Part shown: one piece after another, positions 50,837-63,879 of the stretch
Numbering within the stretch: the first letter of the stretch is position 1
Layout of the letters: the number at the start of each line of letters is the position of its first letter
Origin: Branchiostoma belcheri
Taxonomy: Eukaryota; Chordata; Leptocardii; Amphioxiformes; Branchiostomatidae
Assembly (NCBI RefSeq): GCF_001625305.1
Contig: NW_017802491.1
Coordinates: 2,128,250-2,192,249, forward strand
Length of the DNA: 64,000 bases
Direction of reading: 5' to 3'
Notes under the pieces: generated by a model
Told to the model about the DNA's origin: nothing
Database searches by the model: none
What the model saw: only the letters and a program-made list of their open reading frames with translations
Made by a program: the position numbers and the translations under genes

Positions 50837-51544
50837 TAGCATGTTCTAGGTAACTTATCTCACACGAGGAATATGTTGATGTAACAACGTATGTTTATTG
50901 ACGATTTTTGCAAATGATGAGTCATTCCATGTAAACCGATGTGCCTTCTATACGTGTCGTATTCCTAAAGATGTTGTGATGTGTTCATGTCAAATGATAC
51001 CTTGTGTGCCTCTATAGAATGATCAGCAATGCACATTGCATTCTTGAAGTATTGTTAGTGTCAATTGTACCGTTGTGCATGCAAAGTTTGTCAACATTTG
51101 CATGACTCGGAGATTACTTCAGTTAATCTTTGAAGTGAATAATCTTGTGCTATGCACTGATATAAAAACCTCAAAAGCTAGCAAACAGGGTGATAGAAAT
51201 GTACTGCATGATATGGAAGACTTTTGTGAAAGTGTCCTTTATAGCAAAGTGATCAGAATTAATGTGAGGTTTTCCTTTGTAAAAACACAAGTGCCTGACG
51301 AAAATGAAAAATGTTAACTATACGTTTTTGTATAACATAGCCATTAGGCCTTTGTTGAATGCTTAAAACATGTGCCTAAACATGGGTCAATATCTTCTCA
51401 CGTAAAAATAAATATTACCATTTGTTGCTGAATACATGTATGTTATATCGTAATTGAATGTCAAGAACTAAGTTTTGTAGCGATAGCATGACTCCAATTC
51501 CATGTTCTACTGTGTTATTACTTCTCGTCTAAGTCATGTTTCAA

Positions 51545-51550
51545 AATAAA
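51545..51550 (+). other. Poly(A) signal of BH3-only gene B
   Basis: AATAAA followed after about 30 bases by a GT-rich stretch (TGTTTGTTTGTTG), the usual downstream element. This gives a 3'UTR of about 1.3 kb. Another AATAAA lies at 51407-51412. A long 3'UTR relative to the 411-nt CDS suggests post-transcriptional control. Confidence 0.6.
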
Positions 51551-51570
51551 AGACAAAATATATGCACATG

Positions 51571-54500
51571 TTTGGCCCATGTTTGTTTGTTGAAATAATA
51601 TTTTTCTTTGTAACGTTAGTAAGGGTAAGGATGCATCAAAATGGGAAGTTCTTCAGGAATAATTTCGTTGAACGAGACTGCATTGTTCCCACGAAATACT
51701 AGTAGAGAAATAGTTCACAGTGGTTCCACTTTAGAGGATCGGGCCGCCCGATTTTTCGGGCGTATAACAAATTTTCATTAAGTTTTGCGAAATGCTCAAA
51801 CCTGCACCTGACCCCACCCACTCTCCCCACCCAAGAAATCAGCTAAGTAAGCAACTCTACTTACGAGTATAGCGTTACCAGGTGCCCGCCATCGCTGTAC
51901 GTCTGTAGCTGGTGTATGAGTCGGAGGGATGGGTGCGTTCACACGTAGAATTTGGTGAATTTTTTTTCACCTCAGTCTCGAAAAGTGCGCATGCCGAAAC
52001 GACCACGCTGAACTGGGTAAACGTCAGATTATGACGTCAGAAAAATTCTGATGGTGACGTCATAGTTCAACACTCACGAACCGTGTAACGCTTCGTATCG
52101 AAGTGTTGTGACGTCATAAAGACAATGCCGCCTTTCATCAGAGACGGCTCAGAAAAGATCGTAGGATCGTCGAATTTGAGTCAAGGTTTTCTCGTTCTTA
52201 TAGCTTATAGACTTGGCGAGCCGAGTTGAAGTGGATTATCTTGTTAAGAATTATTATTCTATCATCAAAAGGTTTAAGATTCTTTTTTCAAATTTCTCGT
52301 AATAATCATTGAATGCTTCTTTTCAGCTGTTCAAAAGTTCGTGTAATTTCGGGGGCCGTTGTAATGGCGCTCCTTAGCCTAGTCATCACCCTGGTAAGCT
52401 GATTTGAGTGGGTATCGGAGCGAGCGTAAACTTTAACCCGATCACCGTGAGCCACCGTAGCTCTCCTTGGTGCTGAAAGCGCCATCCTCCGCCGGGGCCA
52501 TTTAGCTCACCATTGAAATTTCCCGGAGCTCAATGTAGTTGGCGAATGAGGAAAGTTCGACTACGTAGAAATATGTTCTCCTTACCTATGAGAGTATGGT
52601 ACTATGTTAAAACTATAGCTCTGTCATAATATCCCTCACAAATACGATCATGACTTGGTCATAATGATGTGGTGACATTCACGTCCTGCCGCTGGAGTGG
52701 TTACTTTTTCATTGCTACTTCAGTACTTTGATACAGTATGTCTTCATCAGTTGGATTCCAACGGAGAGTGTGATGTTACACAGAGTTAGGCGTATGGTTG
52801 AGTGGGAAAATCAGGAAAAATTTACGAGCTCAAGAATGTGGTGGTAGAGTTAGGCAGAAGTACACATCCATAGCTAGCAAAGCCATACCGTTAGGCAAAT
52901 ATACTAGTGTTTTCCTTGTAGTCATCGCCCTACACAATCATAGTTTTATGGGTCCATGCCAGTTGAGTGTGTCAGTAGTAATCAATATATGTGGAGATGA
53001 TGTTACCACTAATATGTAGAAACATAACAAAATGGCAGGGAAATTACTTCCTTGGACAGACTCATCAAGTCAACTTACTAGTATTGTTTCTTAGGTCTGC
53101 TAGCATTCTGCTTTATCTGTATCAAACTTCCAGGAATGGTTGGAATGAAGCACATGAGTCTGGTTCAGTTTTGTTGGCCCACTGAAGTGTCATTTATTAC
53201 AATATGAATACAAGAGAACAATAATCCATACATATCAACTCACTAATAATGCACAGCCTTTCTATGTACATGAATAGTTTACAAAACCTACATCGACGTA
53301 ACAGTATTTTTTTTTCTTCAATGGAAATTTATGGCCCAATCACATTGGTATTACATAGTACAGTTCATAATACAGCAAGTCAAAAACACTTTGTTTTGTC
53401 CCTTTTTGTTGACCAGTACAAATGGCTAGTATGTGTCACACTCTGAAACACATCATGAGAGCTAGATTATAGTCTTGAGCCCAAGCAAACTCTACACTAC
53501 CAACAGAAGCCTTAAAGTGGAACACTTCCAGCAGGTCACCGCAAGTCATTTGTATCAAATGCTACTCTTATACAGGCTAAACAAGATTCCTTTAAGAAGT
53601 ACAAACCCACTGTTAAGTGCCTGGTGTAAGACAGCACCCTCCCTCTAGCGACGTGATTGTCATTATCAAAACTCATCATCACATCTATGTTGTACTGAGA
53701 GACATTGCAGGTTAGACGGTAGCTATACTAGTTACAATGGTGGTTCAGTGGGAAGAGGGCATATGACATACAATTTATCTGCAATGCTCTCTGACTGCAT
53801 GAATGACAGCATACACAACACTCGAGAATTTGTTTTGTTCAGTTCTGTTCTGTGAATATCCTACCTTACTCATGCCATCGTCTACCTGGGTAAGAAGTCC
53901 TTTTCTATGTGATCCTCCAAAACAGTTGGTTTATATATCTCTTCTGTTGCATAGCATTATGTCATTGATACAGATTTCACCACAAACTACTACAGATGTT
54001 CTGTAGAACTGCTATTGCTTTAGAGGGAGTGTTACAACCAGAAGTTGTTTCTATTACACTATTGCTCACATTCCATTTTGTCTGCTGTCATCTCAGTCAT
54101 ATCGAGAAAAAACTATTTTGTTATTCTATTAAAAAAGCATCCATGTACTCAGAAAGAAAATGATAAATTCTAACTTTCTAAACAAACAAGGTATAATGTC
54201 TGCAGAATGGAATGTTTGTTAAAATGTTAAACTCTGCTTACACACAAAAGCTGTCTTTCATCATGTCTGTACCTACACTGGTTCAGTACTGGTTTACTGC
54301 GATCACAATTTGCTCAAGCTAGACATCTGCTTTAAGAGAAAGAGACAGACAGAAGGAAAAAAGGTCTTGCAACAAACACTTGTGATTCTCCCTCAAGTGT
54401 TTTTCTATCACTGTTCTGACAATGGTACAGTCAGATTTAACCTGTCACCCTTGACCCCAAGGTTTGCCAGCAAACGGGAGGGTTTGTGTCTTGGCACCGA

Positions 54501-55435
54501 GTCTGCGGTACGTCACACCAGTGCAAATATTCAAACCAACGACACGGCCACAGACTAGCACCAAGCTATGGAATCATACAGGTTCATGTTGGTCTCAAGG
54601 CCAATGCACAACAACAAAACGGACTGCAATGCCTAATGTTACAACTTTTTACATGCTGTCAATACAAAAAAAATGTCTCCAGCTTTTGCATTGCAAACTG
54701 ACTACACGTAGAGTAAATTTCCTAAGAAGTGTATCAGAGCACCCAGGTTCAAATCCCAATATACTAGAAGGCAGTCTGCCATGGAAGCACAGGGAGTCTG
54801 GTGCCAGCGGCTTTTCTTTTCACAGCTCCTCAAGTTGCTAATAGGCTTGACAAATATGCTAGATATTGTTATGGATACAAACATATTGGATAACACAGTG
54901 TGGTGATTCAATCTCCAGAAAAACCTCTACATGCTGAAACAGAAGCTGACATCAACACCAACATTCACAGGAGGGATGCAGACCACTGGGGTGGCCTAGG
55001 CTAAAGCTATATCATACACGCCAATGTACTGGACCATCATAGCAAAAATAAGTACGAGAGCTTCTCGTAGCAAAAAAGATATTTTCACTTAGAAGTATTT
55101 ACAGTTTTGTTCAGGGTCCGTTCCATCTTACAATCACCTACCCCTACCAGTATACGTAGTTCAAATTATCAACAACTTCCAGATTCTCCAGATCCACCAA
55201 GATACAGAGCATCGACAGCTACTGTCCGTTCAGCGGGAGACTTCCCTCAACATTTACTGTCACATTTTTATCTACAAATACTTCATACAAAAGTTACTCT
55301 TCCCGTGACGTTTGGCAAACAGACTGAATTCATCGGGCAACTCCCGAAAGCCCACAGTTACATACGCTATTCCCTTTACTGTACAAGTGACGGACAGTGG
55401 CGTTCGAGATCACTGTAAAACAGAGGACGCTGCTT
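51571..55435. other. Region between BH3-only gene B and the MRTF gene
   Basis: The two genes converge here. The right part (roughly 53-55.4 kb) is probably the long 3'UTR of the MRTF gene, because it lies just beyond its last readable exon and has no other gene. The left part contains the CRE cluster at 52032-52116. A possible short exon at 52327-52393 (good acceptor, ATG in good context, CTG|GTAAGC donor) has no partner that I could find, so it is not called. Confidence 0.45.
52032..52116. promoter_or_regulatory. Cluster of three perfect CRE palindromes
   Basis: TGACGTCA occurs at 52032-52039, 52055-52062 and 52109-52116, with a further CGTCA half-site at 52022. The chance of three exact 8-mers within 85 bases is very low. 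CREB/ATF factors bind this palindrome. No gene start has been identified with confidence next to it. Confidence 0.55.
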
Positions 55436-55662
55436 NNNNNNNNNNNNNNNNNNNNNNNNNNNNNNNNNNNNNNNNNNNNNNNNNNNNNNNNNNNNNNNNN
55501 NNNNNNNNNNNNNNNNNNNNNNNNNNNNNNNNNNNNNNNNNNNNNNNNNNNNNNNNNNNNNNNNNNNNNNNNNNNNNNNNNNNNNNNNNNNNNNNNNNNN
55601 NNNNNNNNNNNNNNNNNNNNNNNNNNNNNNNNNNNNNNNNNNNNNNNNNNNNNNNNNNNNNN
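55436..55662. other. Assembly gap (227 Ns)
   Basis: A run of 227 undetermined bases interrupts a proline-rich MRTF exon. The bases to its right are G-rich on the plus strand (C-rich in the gene). The true gap size may differ. Confidence 1.
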
Positions 55663-56754
55663 GGGGGGAGGGGCCACTTTGTTGGGGGGTGGGGCTACCG
55701 TGTTAGGAGGGGTAACTGTGTTGTGTGTGGAACTTCCGGGTTGGTCTTTTGGTGTTGGAGGAGGCTCCAGTGCTGCACTAGGAGGCAAGTCTGAAAAAAA
55801 AAGGAAAAAGATGTCAATCTAGTTTCTTCCAAAGGCAACTGGGCTATATCTAAATTTAAAAGTTTACCACTTTTATGGCTTGGTCATCATGTCAGTGCTT
55901 GGTAATGTTGAGTCCATCGATATCCAGATTGCTAGATACAAATCTGACAGTAAATAGAACACAAACAGAAAGAAGTGAATAATATGACACAAGATGAAGC
56001 TTGATAAATGTATCATCTGTTGTAGACACAGACTCATAACAACAGGTAAGACTGACCTCCATGTTCAATAAGGATCTCCAGTAAATCATCCATCTGCTGA
56101 GATCGCATGGTCTGGGAGATTGTAGTCTGGGTCCCAGACACAGTAGAGGGCTACAGAAGAAACAACAAAAGTCTTTTAGACAAATATATTGCAGAGAAAA
56201 ACACATAAAATTTACTAAAATCTCTTACAAATGGTACTGTTGCAATTATCAGTCTTACGGTATATGAGCATAGATGAAGGTGATGACAAAAGTGTTGAGT
56301 GCTAACCTGTGTGGAGGACACATTGAAGTTGTGGACTCTCTGTCTGAGGGCCTCCTGGTAGTTGGGTGGAGGGGCCATCTGGTCTAACATGGGGTTGGTT
56401 GGTGAGCGATGCATGAAGGTAAACTGAGGCTTGGCCTCCACAGGCGAGCTTGGTGTTGACATTGACTTGTTCTCGGAGGTTGCAGCAGGGTTTGGTGCTG
56501 TGAAGCGGAATGGCTGCATGTTGGGCGGTGCGCTGGGGAAGGACTGGATATGGCCAGCCTGTTGTTGTGGCTGCTGGAAGAAGGCGACAAGGTTGGGTTT
56601 GATGTCCTGGGGAGGCAGTGGGGGTTGGAACTGATGTGCTTGGGGCTGGGCCTGGCTCTGAGGTGGCTGGGCCTGAAGGAATTGGTTTCGGTTAAGGAAC
56701 TGGTTTGAGAACTGCTGCTGCTGTTGTGCTGCTGCTGCTGCTGTGGTGACGGTT

Positions 56755-56798
<44 letters not shown>

Positions 56799-59700
56799 TG
56801 CTGTTGTTGTTGCTGTTGCTGCTGCAGTTGCTGCTGCTGTTGTTGCTGCAGTTGTTGTTGTTGCTGCTGCTGCTGTATCTGAGCCACAGTCTGGCCCTGC
56901 TGCTGCTGGAGCTGCTGGAGCTGCTGCAGCTGTTCCTGGTGCTGCCGGATCTTCTGCTGCAGCTGCGCGTGGATCTGCTGCTTCTGCTGCTGGCGCTCCT
57001 GCTGGTACTGGATCATGGCCAGCTTCTGCTGGTCCTGCTGCTGGTTGATCTGAGCCTGGACGGGGTTGAAGTTCTGCGGGGCGTGCGGCATGAGGTTGGG
57101 AGGGGGAGGCGGAGGGGGTGGTGGAATGCTGTCCCCCTCCTGCTGGGACACAGGGGGGAATTGGAAATGAGTTGGCTGGAAGGTGAGTTGCTGGTGCTGC
57201 TGGATTATTCTCTGGGACATCTCCAGCTTCCTCTGCAGTTCCTCGATGGTTTTCTGCTGCTGCTTGACGATGTCCTCCTGCGACTGTGGGGAGGCGTCCA
57301 GCAGGTCCATCATGTCAATGTCCAACTCAAACTGGCTGTTGCTGTTCATGTCTATGTCCATGGGGGCAGTAGAGTTTGGTCTGGACAGTCCTGGAGCTGC
57401 CTGCCCCTGCGCCCCGGGGTTTTCCTGGCCCTGCTGCCCTTGAGGAATGAGACCATGGAATGATGTAGGCTGCTGAGCCATGGTGTCTATGGTACCGGAT
57501 GTGGCGATGACAGTCATTGTGCTCTGACTGCTGTCGTCGCTGGCACTACTGGGGAGTCCCATGGTAGAGTTCATGGATGTGCTGAGCATGGAGCTGGACT
57601 CCTCAGTGATGCTCTGGGCAGGCTGGAGCGGCTGGATGGTCGGCAGTGACAGGTTCACGCTGGCAGGCTCCCCGGCCGTGGTGGTGGTCAGGGTCTGTCC
57701 CATGGTTACAGGTGCAGTCGTGATGTCGGCGTAGGGTTTGAGTCTCTCCATTAACTGGTTCTTGGTGCCTGATACAGGCAGACCCCGGGCTCTTGCCTCT
57801 TCTTTCAGCTCTGCCACCTACAATGGAGGCAAAGGGAAGTCTGTGAGTGAATAAAAGAAGACCTGCGGAAATCTAAAAAAGTAGCATATTTTTTCCAATC
57901 TGCAGATGTCACAAAGAAAGGCTAGTAAATGAAGGATCACATACATTGAGCAAAAGCTGTTGACCATATTTTCTTCTTTAGAACACGTTTTTGTTTCAAA
58001 TGCTTGTGTTGTCAGTTCTCCTTACCTTCATGTCTTCTAGGTTTGACAAGCCCCCTTTCTTCCCAGTTGTAGTAGTTGTACTAGTGTTGCTGGCCTGTGT
58101 CGTGGTGACAGTTGTGCTGGTTGGCAGTTTCTCACTAGTTTTAGCTGGTGCAGGCTGGATGGGCTGGTACTGCTGTCCATACTGACTCATGACCTGCAGA
58201 AGCACATGGAAAAAACATGGCATTACTTCAAGTTGAAAAATAGAAAGGAAGTTGTCACGAAGAGCTCAACTCCTTCCAGAAAGGACAAATTTGCAGATGT
58301 GCACGCCAAAGGAATGGGATGTGTTAATCTGGCTACTGCAATGCATTGTGGGTTACTGGACTGAGCTGAGAAAAGCGCCACCATGCAGACTTGTCTGGTA
58401 CTGGCCGGAAGAGACTCAGTCCAAAAGGATCAGAAGTGTCTAAACTCACAAAATGAAATTCCAGTGGCTGGGAAGGGTTACTGTCCTCAGCATCCTGGGT
58501 TTGTTGGTGCTCAGCCCAAAAGTGCTGATCCTGAAAAGGACAGCTGTTTGGTCATTCACATTTTGTGCCCACGGAACGGCAAATGGCAAGCTTAGACACA
58601 GTTAAAGACAGAGAGAAGGGAGCAGGATTAAAGTAGGGGATATACAAGGGGGTCTGTGTCAAAGAAATCACACTGTAGAATGTCCAACAGCACTGCTCAT
58701 TAAGTGTATGGATGTAGGTGACTCATGATCTGCGTGCTGACATGGATCTTAATGCAGACGTCTCAGCCTTGTACACCAGAACAGACTGAGAAATCACAGG
58801 TTACTTGTCAGACCATACTGCCCGCCTGGTGCGCTTCCACAGCTGTTTCCTTCTGCTTTGGGGCAGTATAATCTGATCGGAAGTCACCTACAGAGACCTC
58901 TCCATGAGTGGAATGTAATGATGTGATATGATCGCAGTCATATTTGTAATATTCATCACTGTACATGTACTCCTACAATTGCTGTAATCATATTTGTCAA
59001 CATATTATCATTGTTTACATTTTAATTGAACATAAAAAATGCTGCTCTACATATTTTCCTTACTATTCAAGAGTGATCTTTTTTCTAAATGTAACAAATG
59101 TTACATTATACATAATCAGTACAGTTTAAAATGTAGTTAATCGCGAGATTCACATGTCCCCACACGTCTGTGTGTGCTGCAGCCCTGAGAGCTGCTGCAG
59201 ACCCAGTTGCCATGACAACCCACCTGCAGCTGGAGGAAGAGCTGCTGCTGCTGCAGGAGGATCTGGTAGCGGGTGTCCATGGCCGGCTGCGGCGATGGCT
59301 GGGCGTTCTTCTGGTTGGGGGGAATGTACTGGTGATACTTCAGCTTCTTGGGCTTGGGCGGCTTCTCCTTCTGCTTCTTCTTGGAAGGACGTGGAGATGC
59401 CGACACCTGCTTACCACCCTGCAGGACAGACAACAGCAGGATCAGTAAGCAGCCTAACATCAACACTATGAAGAACCATGTCACACTTCAGAGAGCCACG
59501 TGACAAGTCTTACTAGGTCAGTCTATTGAAGAAGATCAGAGTGCCTGGTGGAAAGCTCTAGGTGGAACAAAGGTTAACTTTAAACTATAAAGAAACATTC
59601 AATTCATATTACTAATGAACCATAAACTGTTACTGTAGATGTACGTGGTGTGGGTGTGTCGTACCTTGCCTATCGCCTGAGTGGTGGAGGTGCTGGTTTT

Positions 59701-62700
59701 CAGACTAGCTGCGCTCAGGGGTGACGTCACGTTCACCATCAGCCCGTCCCCCGTGGTCGGCAGCGGGTAGCTCGCCATGACCGCCGACGTCGCCACGGGC
59801 ATCTGGTCAGGTTTGTACGAGATGACGGTCTGCGCCGTCGGGGAAGACGACTCGTTCATCTTGTAGAGGATGGGCGCGGTGTCGGGCGGGGAGGGCACGC
59901 CCACCGACCCCTGCGAGGACTGGGACTGCTGGGACATGGGCTGGTCCAGCTGTGGGGGGGACATGCTGTCTCCGCTGTCCTCATCCAACAACTCAGGCTT
60001 CTTGTACTCCAGATCTGAGGGAAACACACAACAGCACTTTTACATCACTTATACATGGCACAAAGGTCACTGCAAACTGAAACATCAGGCTACTCCTGGA
60101 TAAAAGTATGACGAACAATTCAGTAACTGGATTTAGACTAAAGTTACCTGAACTACATAACTATATTCTATACACCACCCTGCTATTGTGGCTGCTATTT
60201 TTCTTTGTAGTTTGCAATCTGTTGTTGTTGGCTTAGACAGTGACACCACTGATGACACCACGCTCATGACAGATGACAATGTTACCACACACAGAGACCC
60301 CCCACGAAGCAACCATGACATCCAGTCTGTTTTAGGAACAGAGGTGGCCATCTACAATTATTGAGACTCTTAAGGATTCAAGGCAAACAACTATGGAGTT
60401 TTGCAGGGGCATCCATATGGAGGATCTAGACATGTTTTGCGATGGTGATGCAATGAGAGCTTTCTTTAGGCAACCAGAATCAATAACACCTGTTCCCTGG
60501 CTTGTCACAGTTGCTTGGCAACAGCTGACCCTGTTGCCATGGCAACCCAGACACGCCCACATTCCAGGTGCTGGTGATGCCTACACTGTACACCCTCCAT
60601 TCCGTCACTCGAAATGAGCCTGGGGCGTTCACTTGGCTGTTTTGGAATACGAGACTCATTCTTCAAAAACAAAATAGGAGCCAACAAGTCTCCATAATGG
60701 CAGTTCCCACCCTCCCAGTCATACACCCACAGAGTAAACCGATATCAGGGGGCACTTGCTGCCATCAAAGATACTCTAAAAATGACAATTATTTTTCCAG
60801 CCGTCAATGAAGATCAGCTATATTTATCAAGTGTCATTATATTTAGCAGTGTCAAATTCTTCACTCCTGTGACCGACATGATTTGGGCTCATTGGTAAAC
60901 CTGTCACGCACACTTGTTGCGTGGCGTTGTCTGATTTCTGCACTAATCAGCAGTACGTGAAAGTGTTTCCAGGACAATAATTGGGCTAAATTCCTCATGC
61001 ATACAGCAAATGTGCACAGCTGAATAACCAGAGCAAGGACAGCATACAAGCAATATTTGTCCCATCTAAAACTTTCCTAATTACATTAACCATAGTCTCA
61101 TACCTTCTCTACATGCCTGTCAGTCTCGGTGGAAACAACCTCACGTACAAACACTTGTGAGCTAACAAATGTAATTCACTCTCTATCTCTCAACCCATCG
61201 TGATATTGTTGATACTTGTGTATTCCTTATATAATGTATAATACACATGTCATCCTGTGTATTTGCCATCTATACAATTCTCAGATCTTGTTCTGAAACA
61301 TAAGCTCTCTACTCCCCTTTTGACTGCACCATGAACCCTACAGAAGAATCTAGCAAGTGTCCTACTAATGGTATCAGGGTTGATGACTCATCTTTCCCCT
61401 CCCCTCACCCTGGCCCGGCTCCATTACAAACATAGATGCATGCCTACGGGTCTTGTGGTAACAATACATCTCTGCCACTGTCTGCTGTGGACACGTACTA
61501 GGCAAGCTCTTCTCATACTTAGCAATTATTGGTTGTAAAATATGACAGTGATCGACCCAAATGTATGACTATACAGTATGCACAGTTTTGGGGACAAGAG
61601 TCAATTTCTTTTCTATAGTTGTCTAACTGACATAAGTGACAAGCAAAAGTGTGGTTAACACAAGTTAACATTAATAATGTGTATTATAAGTACCTTCTTC
61701 AAACCACAAGTCATGGTTTTGCTGCCCTCCCTCCTCATGGTTCTGCTGAAGTACACAACCTTTGTGGGGAGGGGGGCAAGAGATTAGTTACCTTCAAGTC
61801 AGACCTGTCAGAGTGTCACACATGGTTTTTCCTTCTTTTCATTAAAACAGACAATGTCATAACGGGCATGGTGTAAAACATGTGTGCAGGGGCAGAAGAG
61901 ACAGATTTTGTTTCATAAAAAGGAGGATATTGAAAAACGTGAGGAAAAAAAGCAAAAACATCTTTGTAGAGAGGAGGAAAAAACAGTTTTCTGAACTTTT
62001 TGCTGAAAAGTACATGTTTAGGAAAGTGGCTAGAAAGGCAAAGGAAGAAAGATGGGTGGGTCATAGCTGAGGGATTTTCAACAAGTTGGATACGATCAGA
62101 ATGTTGCACAACAATTCAAACAGAAACATGATGTAAATGGATAGAGAAGAAATGATAAGAAGTTGGACAGGTCTGTCGAGAACGTATGGTCATGCATGTT
62201 AGTCCTGTATGTTACTGAACAACAGTAGTGTGTCTATAGATCTTGCTGTTTGTCACTATGCAGGGAAATTCAGGAGACATCTCTAGAAAAACCTATAAGC
62301 CAAGAATCTTGAGTGAAATATTAGCAATGCAAAGCTGTACCTATGAAGTCTTGATATTGCGTACAGTAGCAACACAGAAGTATGACATACAGGTATACTG
62401 CGCAGGTTTTTCCAGTGATATTCCCTTTAGAAAGACCTATTTCAATATGAAAAACATACTATTCTGTACATTTAACTCCATCTCCAACCAGATAAGGGAG
62501 GTAAAATAGTTTTAAGTCTGTTTTTTTCCTGGGTATTTCCCCTACATGATGTTTTTTTCCTCCCTCCTATCTGCTAGGAGATGGCTTGAGCTGGTGTCAA
62601 TGTGGTACGTACCCTTCAAGGCTGCCTGTACAGCGCTGTCCCCTAACACGTTCTTCTCTACCAGTTCTAGTGGTCCCGGGCGCTGGGCGAGCTTGTCGTT

Positions 62701-63879
62701 CAGGTCATCTGCCAGACGTGCACGTTTCAACTTGTTCTGGTTAGCTTGCAGGGACGGGGCGATGTTCGTATCTAGAAAATACAAACATTTGTTGTATAAG
62801 CACAAAGTACGAGCTAGGGCTGTTCCAGAAATCACTAATTCATATGGCCTCCTGGTTCACTAATAGTAAAGGTCAAGGAACTGGACGGTCATCGACTTGA
62901 AATCCTCATTTGCATAACTGGTCAGGTACTGACCAAAACACATCCTGTGTAGGAAATCCCCACTTTTTATGTCAAGAGTTTGGGAATCCGCAGGTTTCCT
63001 GTGGGATGGGACATTAGAGTATTTGTTGATGACATCTTCATCACTTGGTCCAAATGGTTCGTTTCAGTTTTACGCAGAGAGGACATGTCACTGACGTCAC
63101 TGACAGAGACCGTCCGACCTTATGTAATGTGGATGTTTGGAGAAGTGGGAAGATTCAACACTTAGCTGATAAGCACCTGATCTTTGTGTTGGTTTAGGGT
63201 AAGTCACTGTTGTCTAACTCCTACCCTTCCTAAAGTGGTGTAAATTCCGCTTGACTCCACTTCAAATAAATTCCCTAAGTCAGGTAAATGAAAGTATGCT
63301 ACACAACCAGCAAAAGGTGCTTTCAACTTAGAGAAATGTTTATTCTGGCACGTTATTGAGAAATCTTCTCCTGGTCATAACATTGTCTGCTGTCATCTTT
63401 CTCCCACAAGCAGGAGATTTGGCTGGACCACAACATTTCCCCAGACTTACCTGACGACAGCCAGATTAGGATGTTGGGGGTTAGACAATCTGTATAATCC
63501 CTGAAAATGGCAACAACTGGACGCGTGAAAAGGGTGAGTCACGAGAAAGGACACGCTCCACTCACCCTGCAAGATGTGCTGCTGGATCAGCTCTTGTCTG
63601 TCTGGTCTGAGACGGATCTTTCGCTGGAGCAAGTCTCCCGTCTGAGGGGAAAATTGGAGAAAAGAGACTGTCATGTTCACCTTGAGTTTATTCAATCAAT
63701 AGTACAGAGTCTGGCAGGCAGATGAGACTTAAGAGTCTGTTCCACTTGTTAATGTTAGCGATTCTTTCCAATAATTGGGCTGTTGCTGCCTTTTACAAAA
63801 GTTATTCATACTCAGATGCTCACCTTAGCTCTTTCCAAGCTCTTCATCTGTTCATGGAAGGCAATAGGTGACTTGAGGG
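55663..63879 (-). CDS. mrtf: Myocardin-related transcription factor (MRTF/MKL), partial at both ends
   Basis: Readable exons on the minus strand: 63879-63824, 63641-63566, 62771-62613, 60014-59665, 59418-59224, 58193-58026, 57817-56307, 56150-56057, 55790 into the gap. Phases agree except inside 57817-56307. Domains in order: SPIAFHEQMKSLERAK, then RPEL (LQRKIRLRPDRQELIQQHIL), a second RPEL (ADDLNDKLAQRPGPLELVEK), basic KKLKYHQYIPP, LLQQQQLFLQLQ, SAP (VAELKEEARARGLPVSGTKN), a leucine-zipper-like coiled coil, a long polyQ tract, PPPNYQEALRQR, and QMDDLLEILIEHG. RPEL motifs bind G-actin. When actin polymerises the protein enters the nucleus and co-activates SRF. The first RPEL should lie beyond 64000, and the C-terminal activation end is in or past the gap. 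A 1-bp deletion in the polyQ tract breaks the frame. Confidence 0.95.
56700..57010 (-). repeat. CAG/CAA repeat (polyQ tract) in the MRTF gene
   Basis: An imperfect CAG/CAA array encodes about 45 Gln in a longer Gln-rich region. The mixed codons reduce slippage in long runs. The opposite strand yields spurious polyLeu and polyAla open frames. The frame is lost at about 56726/56727. Confidence 0.95.
60015..62612 (-). other. MRTF intron between the second RPEL exon and the DLEYKKPELLDED exon
   Basis: 2.6 kb with no coding exon seen. The flanking exons join in matching phase 1, so none is required. Vertebrate MRTFs have extra residues here, so a small alternative exon cannot be excluded. Confidence 0.6.

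Noticed and set aside
52125..52232. 36-codon frame starting MPPFIRDG after the CRE cluster
   Set aside because: It is too short, its only donor (AAG|GTTTTC) is weak, and joining to the next exon candidate gives an early stop.
54740..54770. tRNA-like B box (GGTTCAAATCC)
   Set aside because: No A box at the right distance and no foldable acceptor stem, so neither a tRNA gene nor a convincing SINE can be called.
55312..55822. Open frames spanning the N gap on the plus strand
   Set aside because: They exist only because Ns break no frame. The minus strand at 55663-55790 is an MRTF exon in phase with its neighbour.
56743..57463. Long plus-strand frames rich in Leu, Ala and Val
   Set aside because: They are antisense readings of the MRTF polyQ and coiled-coil exon; the minus strand carries recognisable domains.
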